A stretch of 64,000 nucleotides of DNA from Acidocella facilis ATCC 35904 (GTDB lineage: Bacteria; Pseudomonadota; Alphaproteobacteria; Acetobacterales; Acetobacteraceae): the NCBI RefSeq assembly GCF_000687875.1, contig NZ_JHYG01000001.1, positions 248,001 to 312,000 on the forward strand. The letters run 5' to 3'. The position numbers and the translations under genes are program-made. The notes beneath the pieces were generated by a model. It did not search any database and had not been told where the DNA came from. It was given only the letters and a program-made list of their open reading frames with translations. This document shows, piece after piece, positions 34,378 through 44,049 of the stretch (within the stretch, counting starts at the first letter, position 1; each line of letters opens with the position of its first letter).

Positions 34378-36479
34378 GCCTGGTCATTGATCTGCGCTGC
34401 CTGCAGGACCCGGCCTACCGGGAGCGGGGCATCGGCAATCATGCGCGCAATCTCATCCGCCATGCGCCGCCGGGCTGGGTGGGGGTGTATGATCCCGCAC
34501 TGCCCGCGTTGCCGGAGGCGGTGGCGGCGCAGGCGGGGCGGCTCTCGCCGCATGGCTACGTGCCGGGGGCGACTTTGTTCCTCAACCCCTCGCCCTTCAC
34601 GCCGAACCAGGAATTCTGCGCCCGGCTGCTGACCGATGCGCGGGTGCGCAAGGCGGTGTGCGTGTATGATTTCATCCCGTTCGACGAACCGGGGCGCTAT
34701 CTGCGCACGGCCGGGGCGCGGCTGGATTATTACGCCGCGCTTGCCTGGCTGCGGCAATATGATCTGTATTTTCCCATTTCGGTGCCCACCGAGGCGCGGT
34801 TGCGTGAGCTGTTCGGCGCGGTGGAAAGCGTGGTCACCGGCGTCGGGCTGCCGCCTTTTCTGCAGGCGCTGTCGCCGGCGGTGCCGCGCCATGTGCTGAT
34901 GGTGGGCGGGGATGATCCGCGCAAGAACCCGGAGCTGCTGCTGCGCGCTATGGCGTCCAGGCTCCGCCTGAGCGAGGTCGAGCTGGTGATCACCGGCGGA
35001 TATGACGAGGCCACCGCCGCCCGGCTGCGCGCGATCCGCCCGGTGGCGTTGCCGGGGCGGGTGAGCGATGCCACGCTGGCTCAGCTCTATGCCGGGGCTC
35101 TGGTGGTGGTCACGCCGTCCAGGGCTGAAGGGTTTTCGATGCCGGTGGTGGAGGCGTGCCGGGTGGGCGTGCCGTCCCTCGCGTCTGACATTCCCGCGCA
35201 CCGGGCGCTGCTGCCGACGCGCTTCCTGTTCGGGCCGGATGACGTGGAGGGGCTGGCCGCGCTGCTGGAGGAGACGCTGCGGGCCCGCGAGGCGGCAATC
35301 GCCGCGCAAGCCGGGCTCGCGGCGCCCTTTGCCGAAGACGCGGTGGCGGCGACGCTGTTTGCCGCCCTGCCCGCGCCTGTGCCACCGACATCGCGGCGGC
35401 CACGCATCGCCTTGCTCTCGCCACTGCCGCCCACCCGCAGCGGGGTGGCGGACCATTCCGCGGCCTTGCTCGCCGCCTTGCGCAAGCTGGCGCAAGTCGA
35501 TGCGTTTTGCGGCCCCTATTCGCGGCTGGCGGTGCAGGATGGCGCCTATGACGCGGTGCTCTGCGTGCTCGGCAATGCGCCGCTGCATGATGAGATTTAT
35601 CAGCTCTGCCTGCGTTATGGCGCTGCCTGCCTGTGCCATGATGCGCGGCTGCTGGGGTTGGCGACCACAAACGGCCTCGCCCCCGCCGCCGTGCTGGCCA
35701 GCGAGGAGTTGGGGCGGGTGGTCAGCGAGGACGAGATCGCCGCCTGGGCGGCCGATGAGCGCCAACGTGAGGCGAGTTTTCTGGGGAGGCTGGCGCGCGC
35801 GGCGCGACCGCTGATCTTCCACGCGCCGCAGCCGGTGCGGCTCTGCCAGGAACGCTTCGACGTGCAGGCGCAGGCCCTGCCCTTCCCGATGATGCGGTCC
35901 CATGCGCCTGTCACGCCCGAAGAGCGCGAGGCGGCACGGGCGGGTCTGGGCATCGGTCCGGCGGAACAGCTCATCGTCTCTTTCGGGTTTCTGGTGCCGG
36001 CGAAAGCCATCGGCGCGGCGCTGGCGGCTTTCGCTGAGCTGAAACGCGAGCGCCCGGCGGCGCGGCTGGTCTTTGTCGGCGAGGTGGCGATGGATCTCGC
36101 CGCGCTGCGCGATGAGGCGGCTTCGTTGGGGGTGACGCTGGGCACCGGCTTTGTCACGCCTGCGGATTATCGCGCCTGGGCGGCGGCGGCGGATGCGGGG
36201 CTGCAGCTGCGCATCGGCCAGGCGGGCGGAGTTTCGGCGGCGTTGCAGGATGGCATCGGCGCCGGGCTGAACATGGTGGCGAGCCGGGATCTGGCGGAGA
36301 CGATCAATGCACCCGATTACGTGCTGCGGGTGGCGGATATGCCTGACCCGGCGGAGATTGCCGGGGCGCTGGCGCGGGCCTTGGCGGCGCCTGGGCCCGA
36401 TGAGGTGATGCGGGCCGCTTACTGCGCCGCGCATGACATGCAGGCTTATGCGGTGCGGTTGCTGGAGATGATTCTCTGA
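34374..36479 (+). CDS. double-domain GT-B glycosyltransferase
   Basis: A protein of about 701 residues with two tandem glycosyltransferase-like halves. The first (1-345) is a clear GT4 enzyme: LRCLQDPAYRERGIGNHARNL, VYDFIPFDEPG, MVGGDDPRKNPELLLRAM and the donor motif PSRAEGFSMPVVEACRVG. The second (about 355-690) begins RIALLSPLPPTRSGVADHS, another GT4 start, but its donor-site equivalent (RIGQAGGVSAALQDGIGAG) is less canonical. Such fusions build O-antigen or exopolysaccharide by two additions or one double transfer. The start is uncertain: GTG at 34374 overlapping the leader ORF, or TTG at 34356. Confidence 0.8.
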   Translation: MSLVIDLRCLQDPAYRERGIGNHARNLIRHAPPGWVGVYDPALPALPEAVAAQAGRLSPHGYVPGATLFLNPSPFTPNQEFCARLLTDARVRKAVCVYDFIPFDEPGRYLRTAGARLDYYAALAWLRQYDLYFPISVPTEARLRELFGAVESVVTGVGLPPFLQALSPAVPRHVLMVGGDDPRKNPELLLRAMASRLRLSEVELVITGGYDEATAARLRAIRPVALPGRVSDATLAQLYAGALVVVTPSRAEGFSMPVVEACRVGVPSLASDIPAHRALLPTRFLFGPDDVEGLAALLEETLRAREAAIAAQAGLAAPFAEDAVAATLFAALPAPVPPTSRRPRIALLSPLPPTRSGVADHSAALLAALRKLAQVDAFCGPYSRLAVQDGAYDAVLCVLGNAPLHDEIYQLCLRYGAACLCHDARLLGLATTNGLAPAAVLASEELGRVVSEDEIAAWAADERQREASFLGRLARAARPLIFHAPQPVRLCQERFDVQAQALPFPMMRSHAPVTPEEREAARAGLGIGPAEQLIVSFGFLVPAKAIGAALAAFAELKRERPAARLVFVGEVAMDLAALRDEAASLGVTLGTGFVTPADYRAWAAAADAGLQLRIGQAGGVSAALQDGIGAGLNMVASRDLAETINAPDYVLRVADMPDPAEIAGALARALAAPGPDEVMRAAYCAAHDMQAYAVRLLEMIL

Positions 36480-36507
36480 GCGACCAAGCTGCAACACCCA
36501 ACAAACC

Positions 36508-36585
36508 GGGATCAACATGGATCCGTCAAATGTTTCGATCCCGAGTCTCCTCGTATTTTCTCTGTGATCGAAACATGGTGATCCC
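36508..36585. repeat. 78-bp imperfect palindrome after the glycosyltransferase
   Basis: GGGATCA (36508-36514) pairs with TGATCCC (36579-36585). Inside, ATGTTTCGATC (36530-36540) pairs exactly with GATCGAAACAT (36566-36576), leaving a 25-nt loop. It starts 28 bp past the glycosyltransferase stop and may act as a terminator or mRNA 3'-end stabiliser. No U run follows. Confidence 0.55.
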
Positions 36586-36636
36586 TCAAGGCAGGAGCGG
36601 CGATTTTGGAAACCGCCCCGGCGTTTCCCCGCTTTG

Positions 36637-36743
36637 TCTAGAGCGTCAAGCTTTTAGCTTGATGCTCTAAATTTTGTTTTAGCGAGCAATTTCATGTGTT
36701 TAGATTGACGCTGGCGCGTCAACCTAAAGACCTATTGCTCTAG
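36637..36743. repeat. family 1 palindromic elements, middle locus
   Basis: Unit one is AGAGCGTCAAGCT (36640-36652), a TTT loop and AGCTTGATGCTCT (36656-36668), with one wobble-type change. Unit two has outer arms GAGCAAT (36684-36690) and ATTGCTC (36734-36740), with inner arms TTTAGATTGACGC (36699-36711) and GCGTCAACCTAAA (36716-36728) around TGGC. The two units are joined by an AT-rich spacer like those in the other loci. The terminal CTA at 36740-36742 is the stop codon of the small coiled-coil gene. Confidence 0.88.
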
Positions 36744-36955
36744 GCCGGCTCGCGGTTGGCCAATGCGATGGTGAGCAAGGCGCCCTCCATCTGCTTCGCC
36801 AGCTCGTTATCCTTCGCCTGCGCCGCCGCCAGCTCGGCCCGCAGCGCCGCCAGCTCCTCGCGCAGCACCGCCAGCTCCGCCGCCATGCGGTCCTGCGCCG
36901 CCGTCACGTCGGCGGCCATGAACTGACGCAGGCGCTTAAGCTGGGCCTTAAGCAT
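36740..36955 (-). CDS. small coiled-coil protein overlapping the transglutaminase gene
   Basis: A 71-residue protein with a continuous heptad-like Ala/Leu/Glu pattern from about 15 to 57 (DRMAAELAVLREELAALRAELAAAQAK). It is probably a coiled-coil dimer. Its ATG overlaps the last 8 bases of the large upstream gene (ATGCTTAA), so it is likely co-translated with it. The stop codon is the TAG of a palindromic repeat. A longer upstream frame is only the antisense of the large gene. I cannot assign a function, but the coupling suggests a partner of the transglutaminase-like protein. Confidence 0.55.
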   Translation of the reverse strand: MLKAQLKRLRQFMAADVTAAQDRMAAELAVLREELAALRAELAAAQAKDNELAKQMEGALLTIALANREPA

Positions 36956-39900
36956 GGCGGCGCAGATCCAGGCAGCGAGGGAATTCCGGCCCCTCCACCG
37001 GCAGCGGCAACGGCGCTGGCCCCGGCGTATGGCCAAAGGCCCAGAAGCGCGAGCGCCGCCTGGCCTCGGCCGCGTTGGAGTTGATCGGGAAATCCTCATA
37101 AGCGCGCCCGCCCGGATGCACGGCGTGATGCGTCATCCCGCCGATCGAGCGGCCGGACCAGCTGTCATACACGTCGAACACCAGAGGAGTCTGCACGCCG
37201 ATGGTCGGGTGCAAGGCCGAGTACGGCGCCCAGGCCTTGAAGCGCACCCCGGCGACATATTCGCCCTGTGTCTGGGTCCGCTGCATCGGCATCGCCGCGC
37301 CATTGCAGGAGAGGATATAGCGCTCATCCACCCAGCCATTCACCTTCACCTGCAGCCGTTCGGCGGAGCTGTCCACATAGCGGGCGGTGCCGCCGCTGCT
37401 CTGCTCCTCGCCCAGCACGTGCCAGGGCTCCAGCGCGTGGCGCAGCTCCAGCTGCATGTCGCGCACCGTCACATCGCCCAGCTTGGGAAAGCGGAATTCC
37501 AGATGCGGGGCGAACCAGTCCGGATCGAGCGGGAAGCCGAGCCCGGCCAACTCTTCCAGAGCGTCCTTGAAATCCTGCTCGGCATAGTGGGGAAGCAGGA
37601 ATTCATCGTGCAGGCGCGTGCCCCAGCGCACCAGCCGGCGCTCATAAGGCCGCTCCCAGAAGGCGGCGACGGCGGAGCGCATCAGCAAAATCTGCGCCGC
37701 GGACATCTGCTCATGCGGTGGCATCTCGAAGGCGCGGAATTCCACCAGCCCGCGCCGGCCGGAGGCGCCGTCCGGCGAGTACATCTTGTCGATGCAGAAT
37801 TCCGTACGATGGCCGTTGCCGGTCATGTCGCAGAGGATGTTGCGGAACAGCCGGTCCACCAGCCAGGGCGGGGTCTGGCTCTGGCGGCCGACCTGGCGGA
37901 AGGCGATTTCCAGCTCGTTGATGCTGTCCTCCCGCGCCTCGTCGATACGCGGATGCTGCGAGGAGGGGCCGATGAACAGGCCGGAGAACAGGAAGCTGAG
38001 GCTGGGATGGTTGTGCCAGAAGCCGAGCATGGATTTCAGCAGATCCGGCCGGCGCAGAAAGGGGCTGTCAGTGGGGGATTTCGCCCCCATCACCACATGA
38101 TTGCCGCCGCCGGTGCCGACATGGCGGCCATCCAGCATGAATTTCTCCGCCGCCAGCCCGACCTCGCGCGCCGCCTCATAAAGCTGGGCGTTGCGGGTGG
38201 TCAGCTCGGCCCAGCTGGTGGAGGCGGGGATGTTGGCCTCGATCACGCCGGGGTCCGGGGTGACGGAGAAATTCACCACGCGCTCATCCTCGGGCGGCAG
38301 ATAGCCTTCCAGCACCACCTTGCGGCCGAACTCGGCGGCGGTGGCCTCGATGGCCGCGGTGAGTTCCAGCCAATCCTCGACATCGTAAAGCGGCGGGTAG
38401 AAGATGTGGAGCTTGCCATCGCGGGCTTCCACGCACAGCGCGGTGCGCACCACACCCGGTTCCTCGCGCCCCACCACCGGCAGGCTTTGCGGCACCGGGC
38501 GGAAATTCTCGATCGCCCCCTGCCCTTCCGCGGCGTGCGGCCGGTAGCGGGCGAACTGCAAGGCATCGCGGCGCGGCAGCGGAGCTTTCGGGGCGAACGG
38601 GTCGGTTTCGTATTCCTGCTCGATGCTCGCATCATCCGCCCAGGGCAGGCTGTCCAGCGGCAGACGCAAGCCGATCGGGCTGTCGCCGGGGATCAGGAAC
38701 ATCACATCGTCCTTGAAGAACCAAGGGCCGGATTGCCAGCGGCGCTGGCCATCCATGATGACCCGGCGCAAAGGCAGCACCGAGCCGACATTCGAGGCCA
38801 GCCCCTGGCCGAAGACCTTGGCCAGGCGCGCGCGTTCCAGCGGGTCGCGCAGCTTGGCATCCTCGGTGACGACATTCGCCGGCAGGCGTTTTTCGCGCCA
38901 GAGGTAATAATGGATGTCCTCATGGGCGGCGTTGACCAGGTCCGGATCGACTTGCAGCCGCTCCGCCAAAGCGCGGGCGAAGATCGCGGTGTCGTCGGCA
39001 TTGGCGTTGTCGGTATCGTCATCGGAAGCGAGCAGGGACGGGTCTTTCCAGACCGGCTCGCCATCCGCGCGCCAATGGGCGTGGATGGCCCAGCGCGGCA
39101 GCTGCTCGCCGGGATAATGCTTGCCCATATTGTAGGTCAGCGCCGCCCCCTTGCCCCAGAGCGGGGTGAGCTTGCGGATCAGCCGGCCAGCATAAGCGCG
39201 CTTGGTCGGCCCCAGCGCGTCGATATTCCATTCCGCGCCCTCATGGTCGGTGGCGGAGACGAAGGTGGGCTCGCCGCCCATGGTCAGGCGCACATCGTTG
39301 CGCAGCAGCGCATGGTCGACGCGCGCGCCACGGGCGAGAATGTCCTGCCATTGCTTGTCAGTATAAGGCTTGGTGACGCGCGGGGTTTCCTTCACCCGCT
39401 TCACCTCCATGTGGAAGTCGAACTCCGTCTCGGTGCCGTCCTCGGCGATGAAGCCGCCGGAGATGGGGGCGGCGGATTGCGGGGATGGGGTGGCGGCGAG
39501 CGGGATATGGCCCTCACCGGTGAGCAGACCGGAGGTGGCGTCCAGCCCCACCCAGCCGGCACCGGGCAGATAAACCTCGGCCCAGGCGTGCAGATCGGTG
39601 AAATCCGCTTCCGGGCCGGCGGCACCGCCATCGACGGGTTTCTGGTCGGCGGTGAGCTGGATCAGATAGCCGGAGACGAAGCGCGCGGCGAAGCCGAGAT
39701 GGCGGAGCAGATTGACCAGCAGCCAGCCTGAATCCCGGCAGGAGCCCTTGCAGAGTTTCAGCGTTTCCTCGGGCGTGAACACGCCCGGTTCCATGCGCAC
39801 CACGTAGGAGATGCGCTCACTCACCATGCGGTTGATCTCGACCAGCATGTCGGTGGTGCGCGGCTCCTGGTCCTTGAATTTCGCCTTCACCTCGGCGATC

Positions 39901-40289
39901 AGCGCCGCCAGCAACGGGCCGGGCTTGCTCAGCAGCCGGAAGGGCGCCAGCTCCTCGGCCAGCACCGGGTCATAGGCGAAGGGGAAGGTTTCCGCGTCCG
40001 GTTCCAGGAAGAAATCGAACGGGTTGATCGTCGCCATGTCAGCGACGAGATCGACGATCACCTCGAAGCTGGTGACGCGCTCGGGGAAGACGACACGGGC
40101 GAGGAAATTGCCTTGCGGGTCCTGCTGCCAGTTGAGGAAATGCGGCTTCGGCGCGATCCGCAGCGAATAGGAGATGATCGGGGTACGCGCATAAGGGGCG
40201 GGACGCAGCCGGATGGTCTGCGGCCCCAGCGACACCGGGCGGTCGTATTTATAGGAGGTGCGATGAGTGATGGCGGCGTGGATCGACAT
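36948..40289 (-). CDS. transglutaminase-like protein with DUF2126
   Basis: A 1113-residue two-part protein. The N-terminal 290 residues are a transglutaminase-like cysteine protease fold starting MSIHAAITHRTSYKYDRPVSL. The catalytic triad is visible: C184 in KGSCRDS, H234 in DLHAW and D250 in GLDATSG. The rest, from about 320, is DUF2126 (TMGGEPTFVSATDHEGAEWN; later GGGNHVVMG, LLRSMLGFWHNHPSLSFLFSG-like text and DKMYSPDGASGRRGL), which resembles circularly related ATP-grasp/amidoligase proteins. Such proteins accompany alpha-E and circularly-permuted ATP-grasp genes in many bacteria and are thought to make or trim a peptide, but those partners are absent here. AGGAG lies 6 nt before the ATG. 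Confidence 0.88.
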   Translation of the reverse strand: MSIHAAITHRTSYKYDRPVSLGPQTIRLRPAPYARTPIISYSLRIAPKPHFLNWQQDPQGNFLARVVFPERVTSFEVIVDLVADMATINPFDFFLEPDAETFPFAYDPVLAEELAPFRLLSKPGPLLAALIAEVKAKFKDQEPRTTDMLVEINRMVSERISYVVRMEPGVFTPEETLKLCKGSCRDSGWLLVNLLRHLGFAARFVSGYLIQLTADQKPVDGGAAGPEADFTDLHAWAEVYLPGAGWVGLDATSGLLTGEGHIPLAATPSPQSAAPISGGFIAEDGTETEFDFHMEVKRVKETPRVTKPYTDKQWQDILARGARVDHALLRNDVRLTMGGEPTFVSATDHEGAEWNIDALGPTKRAYAGRLIRKLTPLWGKGAALTYNMGKHYPGEQLPRWAIHAHWRADGEPVWKDPSLLASDDDTDNANADDTAIFARALAERLQVDPDLVNAAHEDIHYYLWREKRLPANVVTEDAKLRDPLERARLAKVFGQGLASNVGSVLPLRRVIMDGQRRWQSGPWFFKDDVMFLIPGDSPIGLRLPLDSLPWADDASIEQEYETDPFAPKAPLPRRDALQFARYRPHAAEGQGAIENFRPVPQSLPVVGREEPGVVRTALCVEARDGKLHIFYPPLYDVEDWLELTAAIEATAAEFGRKVVLEGYLPPEDERVVNFSVTPDPGVIEANIPASTSWAELTTRNAQLYEAAREVGLAAEKFMLDGRHVGTGGGNHVVMGAKSPTDSPFLRRPDLLKSMLGFWHNHPSLSFLFSGLFIGPSSQHPRIDEAREDSINELEIAFRQVGRQSQTPPWLVDRLFRNILCDMTGNGHRTEFCIDKMYSPDGASGRRGLVEFRAFEMPPHEQMSAAQILLMRSAVAAFWERPYERRLVRWGTRLHDEFLLPHYAEQDFKDALEELAGLGFPLDPDWFAPHLEFRFPKLGDVTVRDMQLELRHALEPWHVLGEEQSSGGTARYVDSSAERLQVKVNGWVDERYILSCNGAAMPMQRTQTQGEYVAGVRFKAWAPYSALHPTIGVQTPLVFDVYDSWSGRSIGGMTHHAVHPGGRAYEDFPINSNAAEARRRSRFWAFGHTPGPAPLPLPVEGPEFPRCLDLRRHA

Positions 40290-40468
40290 GCAGGCTCCTT
40301 GGATACGCTTTCAGCCCAGCATGCGCAGGGCTGTTTCGCAACGCAATAGCAACCAGAGGGGAAAGCGCGCATGACAGTGGCGTGATTGTCAGCAGCCGGG
40401 CGGGGTGCGAACATGAATCAGGCAAGCTGCTGATTTTGGTGGCAAAAGGCGTGTGGGAGCGCACGGGC

Positions 40469-41497
40469 ATGGGCGAGCGCAAGGCGGTGTTTTTCGCGGC
40501 GGATGCGGCCTATCTGCCGCTGGCCTGGGTGGCGGCGCGGGATGTGGCGGCGCAACCCGGCCGGGATTTCGATGTCTGCCTGCTCTTGCCCGAGGATGTC
40601 GCGGCCCCGCCACCGCCGGGTGTGCGGGTGTTGCGGGTGCGCCTGCCGGAGGTGTTGGCGCATGTGGCGGGGCCGGCGCATATGTCGCCCTTCGCCTATG
40701 CCAGGCTGGCCGCCCCTGCCCTCTGGCTCAGCGATTATGACAAGCTGCTTTATCTGGATTCGGATATCAGGGTGAGCGGCGATCTTTCGCCTTTGTTCGC
40801 GCTGGAGATGGGCGAGGCGCTGGCGGCGATGGTGGAGGATTGCGGGCGCTATCTGGGCGCTGCCGGCGGGCGGGAAGATTGGGATGAGTACCGGACCCGC
40901 ACCGGCTTGCGGCTCGACGCCCCTTATTTCAACAGCGGGGTGATTTTGATGAATGCGGCGCGCTGGCGGGCGGAGGCGCTGTGGGCGCAGGCGGCTTCCT
41001 TCATCGCGGCGCGGGGGGCGCAATTGCGGTTCATGGACCAGGATGCGCTGAATGTGCTGGGCGGGCGGATCCTGGAGCTTTCACCGCGCTGGAATTTCTG
41101 CACGCATTATATGGGGCTGGGGCTGGAAGGCGTGGTGGTGCCACGGGTGCGGCATTATCTGAACGTGCTGAAACCCTGGCGGGATCCTGAATGGGCGATT
41201 TTGTACGGTAAGGCGGATGTGAAGGTGTTTGGCGCGGCGTTTGCTCGCTCGCCCTGGCCGGGGTTTGTGCATCAGGGGCTGGTTTCGGCCCTGCCCTGGC
41301 GCAAACGCGCGGCGCTGGCGGCGGCCAAGGCGGCGCGGCATGTGCCGGAGGCGGCGCTGGCAGGGCATATGGAAAATTTCATCGGGCTGGCGCCGAGGCT
41401 GTGGCGCGACGTGCGCGCCGGCTTCGCCGAAGGCGCCAAAAGCTACGTGGATTTAAGCTCGGAAGAGGCAGCCGCATGGAAAGCGGCACTGACCTGA
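40469..41497 (+). CDS. glycosyltransferase family 8
   Basis: A 342-residue GT-A enzyme of the LPS galactosyl/glucosyltransferase family. The metal-binding DSD lies at 97-99 in KLLYLDSDIRV. PYFNSGVILMNAARWR, FMDQDALNVL and WNFCTHY follow, all typical of GT8. It probably transfers a hexose to the LPS core. GGAG lies 10 nt before the ATG at 40469; the upstream open frame has no good start. Confidence 0.87.
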   Translation: MGERKAVFFAADAAYLPLAWVAARDVAAQPGRDFDVCLLLPEDVAAPPPPGVRVLRVRLPEVLAHVAGPAHMSPFAYARLAAPALWLSDYDKLLYLDSDIRVSGDLSPLFALEMGEALAAMVEDCGRYLGAAGGREDWDEYRTRTGLRLDAPYFNSGVILMNAARWRAEALWAQAASFIAARGAQLRFMDQDALNVLGGRILELSPRWNFCTHYMGLGLEGVVVPRVRHYLNVLKPWRDPEWAILYGKADVKVFGAAFARSPWPGFVHQGLVSALPWRKRAALAAAKAARHVPEAALAGHMENFIGLAPRLWRDVRAGFAEGAKSYVDLSSEEAAAWKAALT

Positions 41498-41503
41498 AGG
41501 CGC

Positions 41504-41552
41504 AAAAGTTTTTAGGGGGTCCAAGGGGGGATTTTTTCAAAAATCCCCCCTT
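41504..41552. repeat. family 2 hairpin element, copy 3 (short)
   Basis: AAAAGTTTTTAGGGGG at the left end is followed by AAGGGGGGATTTTT (41523-41536) pairing with AAAAATCCCCCCTT (41539-41552). The usual right end is missing. It sits between the convergent GT8 and tyrS stops, 5 bp past tyrS, and may terminate transcription from both sides. Confidence 0.75.
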
Positions 41553-41557
41553 GAGGT

Positions 41558-42793
41558 TCACCCTTCTCGTTTGATGAGAACGTGCTGCTTCTTGCCCACG
41601 GAAAGCTTCTGCTCAGCCTTGGGCGCGATCATCTGCGCCTCATCGGTGATGGCGACATCATCCAGCTTGGCACCGCCACCGCGAATGAGCCGACGCGCCT
41701 CGCCATTGGAAGCGGCCAACCCGGCCTTCACCAGCAGCGCGAAGGCCGGCAGACCCGCGCCAAATTCGGCGGCGGTGAGGGAGATCGACGGCAGGCTGCC
41801 GGCGGCAACACCTTCGATGAAGAGCTTGCGCGCGGTCTCGGCGGCGTCCTCCGCGGCGGTGCGGCCATGGGCCAGCGTCGTCGCCTCGGTCGCCAGGATG
41901 ATCTTGGCGCTGTTGATCTCGGCCCCGCCCAAGGCTTCGAGGCGGGCGATTTCGTCCAGCGGCAGATCGGTAAACAGGCGCAGGAAGCGGCCGACATCGG
42001 CGTCCTCGGTGTTGCGCCAGAATTGCCAGTATTGGTAGGGGCTCAGCTTTTCGGCCGAGAGCCAGACCGCGCCCGCCGCGCTCTTGCCCATCTTCTGGCC
42101 CGACGCCGTGGTGATCAGCGGGGTGGTGAGGCCGAAGACGCTCTTCTGGTCGGTACGGCGCACCAGCTCGATGCCGGAGACGATATTGCCCCATTGGTCG
42201 GAGCCGCCCATCTGCAGCACGACGTTGTTGCGGCGGTTGAGCTCGCGGAAATCATAGCTCTGCAGGATGGAGTAGTTGAATTCCAGGAAGGTGAGGCCCT
42301 GCTCGCGGTCCAGCCGGCTCTTCACGGAATCAAAGGAGAGCATGCGGTTGACGGAGAAATGCACGCCGACTTCGCGCAGCAGGCCGATATAGGAGAGCTT
42401 GTCCAGCCAGTCGGCATTGTTGACCAGAATGGCGTCGTTCGGGCCGTCGCCGAAATTGATGAAGGCTTCCAGGTTTTTGCGGATGCCGATGAGGTTTGTG
42501 GCGATCTGCTCATCACCCAGCAGCTGGCGGGCTTCCTCGCGGAAAGACGGATCACCGATGCGGGTGGTGCCGCCCCCCATCAGCGCCACCGGGCGGTGGC
42601 CATGGCGCTGGAACAGGCGCAGCAGCATGATCGGGATCATGTGGCCGACATGCAGGCTGTCGGCGGTGAGGTCGAACCCGGCATAGCCGGCGATGGAACC
42701 GTTCGCGCAGGCCGCGTCGAGGGCCGCCTCGTCGGTGCATTGGAAGATGAAGCCGCGGGCTTTCGCCTCGGCCAGAAATGCGCTGTTCGCCAT
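41558..42793 (-). CDS. tyrS: tyrosine--tRNA ligase
   Basis: A 411-residue class I synthetase charging tRNA-Tyr. The HIGH-like motif is HVGH (48-51), the KMSKS-like motif is KMGKS, and [16 protein letters not shown] and [10 protein letters not shown] line the tyrosine site. An S4 RNA-binding domain ends the protein ([18 protein letters not shown]). The ATG at 42793 gives the normal length; an upstream open frame belongs to no sensible start. The upstream membrane gene ends 4 bp before it, so they may share a transcript. Confidence 0.95.
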   Translation of the reverse strand: MANSAFLAEAKARGFIFQCTDEAALDAACANGSIAGYAGFDLTADSLHVGHMIPIMLLRLFQRHGHRPVALMGGGTTRIGDPSFREEARQLLGDEQIATNLIGIRKNLEAFINFGDGPNDAILVNNADWLDKLSYIGLLREVGVHFSVNRMLSFDSVKSRLDREQGLTFLEFNYSILQSYDFRELNRRNNVVLQMGGSDQWGNIVSGIELVRRTDQKSVFGLTTPLITTASGQKMGKSAAGAVWLSAEKLSPYQYWQFWRNTEDADVGRFLRLFTDLPLDEIARLEALGGAEINSAKIILATEATTLAHGRTAAEDAAETARKLFIEGVAAGSLPSISLTAAEFGAGLPAFALLVKAGLAASNGEARRLIRGGGAKLDDVAITDEAQMIAPKAEQKLSVGKKQHVLIKREG

Positions 42794-42797
42794 GGTT

Positions 42798-44006
42798 CTA
42801 CTCCTGTGCCGGCGCGGGTAGCACAGGCGCAGGCCGGGGCAAAGCCGTGCGCCACAAGGCAGCGAGGACGACGAGCGGGGTGAGTTCATGCCCGGTGGCG
42901 ATGGAGATGACCAGGCACAGGCCGGGCCAGAGGAAGAGCAACGCGTCCAGGATGCCGATGCGCCAGTGACGGTTTTGCGCGGATTGGGCGAGGATCACGC
43001 CATAGGCGGTCATGTAACAGGTATATTCATATGGTACGGCGATGAGGTTGAGGCAGACGGCGGCGGCGCAAAGCTGCGCTGGGCGCCATTTCACCAGCAG
43101 CATGGCGGCAAATGCCGCCAGCGTAGCCACGATCTGAAGCCCCCCCGTAAGCCCGGTGCCAACGCCGAAACTACGCAACATCCAATAAACCGAGGCGCCC
43201 CAGCCTTGCTCACCTGCGGCATCGAAGGGTGCGCCCAGCAGCGCAACACTCTGGGCTCGCCCTTGGACAAGATAAGCCCGCCAAGCCCCCTGACCAAAGC
43301 AGAGATAAGACAGCAGACAAAGCCCCAACCCCACCGCGCCGCACGCGGCAAACGCGCGCCAGCGACGCTGTCCCAACCATAGAACCGGCAAGATCAAGCC
43401 CAATTGCGGCTTGATGGCGAATAGCCCGGACAATGCGCCGCCCAGTACCGGGTAACGCTGTCCCAGGCGGATTGCGGCAAGCATCAATGCCCCGCCCAGC
43501 ATGCCAAACTGCACTAGCTGATAATCGATAAGTGCCGCCGGGCTGAGCAGCCCGATGGCGATGACCGCCCAGCCATAGCCGGCAAGACGCAGCAGCAACA
43601 ATGAGGCGATGATGCAGAAACCGATCCAGCTCAGCGCCGCGATCTCGAAGGGCAAATGCGAAAGCGGCGCCAGGGCAAGCAAGGTTGGCGGCATGTAGAA
43701 GAAGGTCTGGTAAGGGAAATGCGGGATCAGCATCTGCCCCGCGGCGTCGATGAAACGAGGTGGCGAATAAAGGGTGGCGAAATCATGCGCCTGAGCCAGC
43801 TTGCCGGCCGGCCAGAAGACGGAAAAATCGCATTCGGGCCGGTTGCAGGGGGCATCCAGCCCGATCGGTTTGCCGGCGAGATAACCCAGGCGCGGCGCCA
43901 TGTGCTGGGCGAAGGCAACAAGGAAAATGCCCCAAAAGCCGAGCAGAATGGCGATCCCGCCGAAGCGGTCGATGAAGCGCAGATAGGCGCGGAGGCGAGA
44001 CTTCAA
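42798..44006 (-). CDS. GT87/DUF2029-like integral membrane glycosyltransferase
   Basis: A protein of about 402 residues with ten or so hydrophobic spans. An early periplasmic loop carries acidic and aromatic residues ([34 protein letters not shown]). This layout matches GT87-type polyprenyl-phosphate-sugar transferases (GT-C fold), where acidic residues of the first loop are catalytic. The only upstream in-frame start is a TTG at 44006; the ribosome site is weak, so the N-terminus is uncertain. It ends 4 bp before tyrS. Confidence 0.72.
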   Translation of the reverse strand: MKSRLRAYLRFIDRFGGIAILLGFWGIFLVAFAQHMAPRLGYLAGKPIGLDAPCNRPECDFSVFWPAGKLAQAHDFATLYSPPRFIDAAGQMLIPHFPYQTFFYMPPTLLALAPLSHLPFEIAALSWIGFCIIASLLLLRLAGYGWAVIAIGLLSPAALIDYQLVQFGMLGGALMLAAIRLGQRYPVLGGALSGLFAIKPQLGLILPVLWLGQRRWRAFAACGAVGLGLCLLSYLCFGQGAWRAYLVQGRAQSVALLGAPFDAAGEQGWGASVYWMLRSFGVGTGLTGGLQIVATLAAFAAMLLVKWRPAQLCAAAVCLNLIAVPYEYTCYMTAYGVILAQSAQNRHWRIGILDALLFLWPGLCLVISIATGHELTPLVVLAALWRTALPRPAPVLPAPAQE

Positions 44007-44049
44007 GATCGATCACACTTCATATGGGAGATTGACGAAATTAATGTTT

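Noticed and set aside
41504-41552. Family 2 hairpins as ordinary rho-independent terminators
   Set aside because: The T runs are inside the stems, not after them, and the copies share end sequences beyond the hairpin. The true terminator after rpsD looks quite different.
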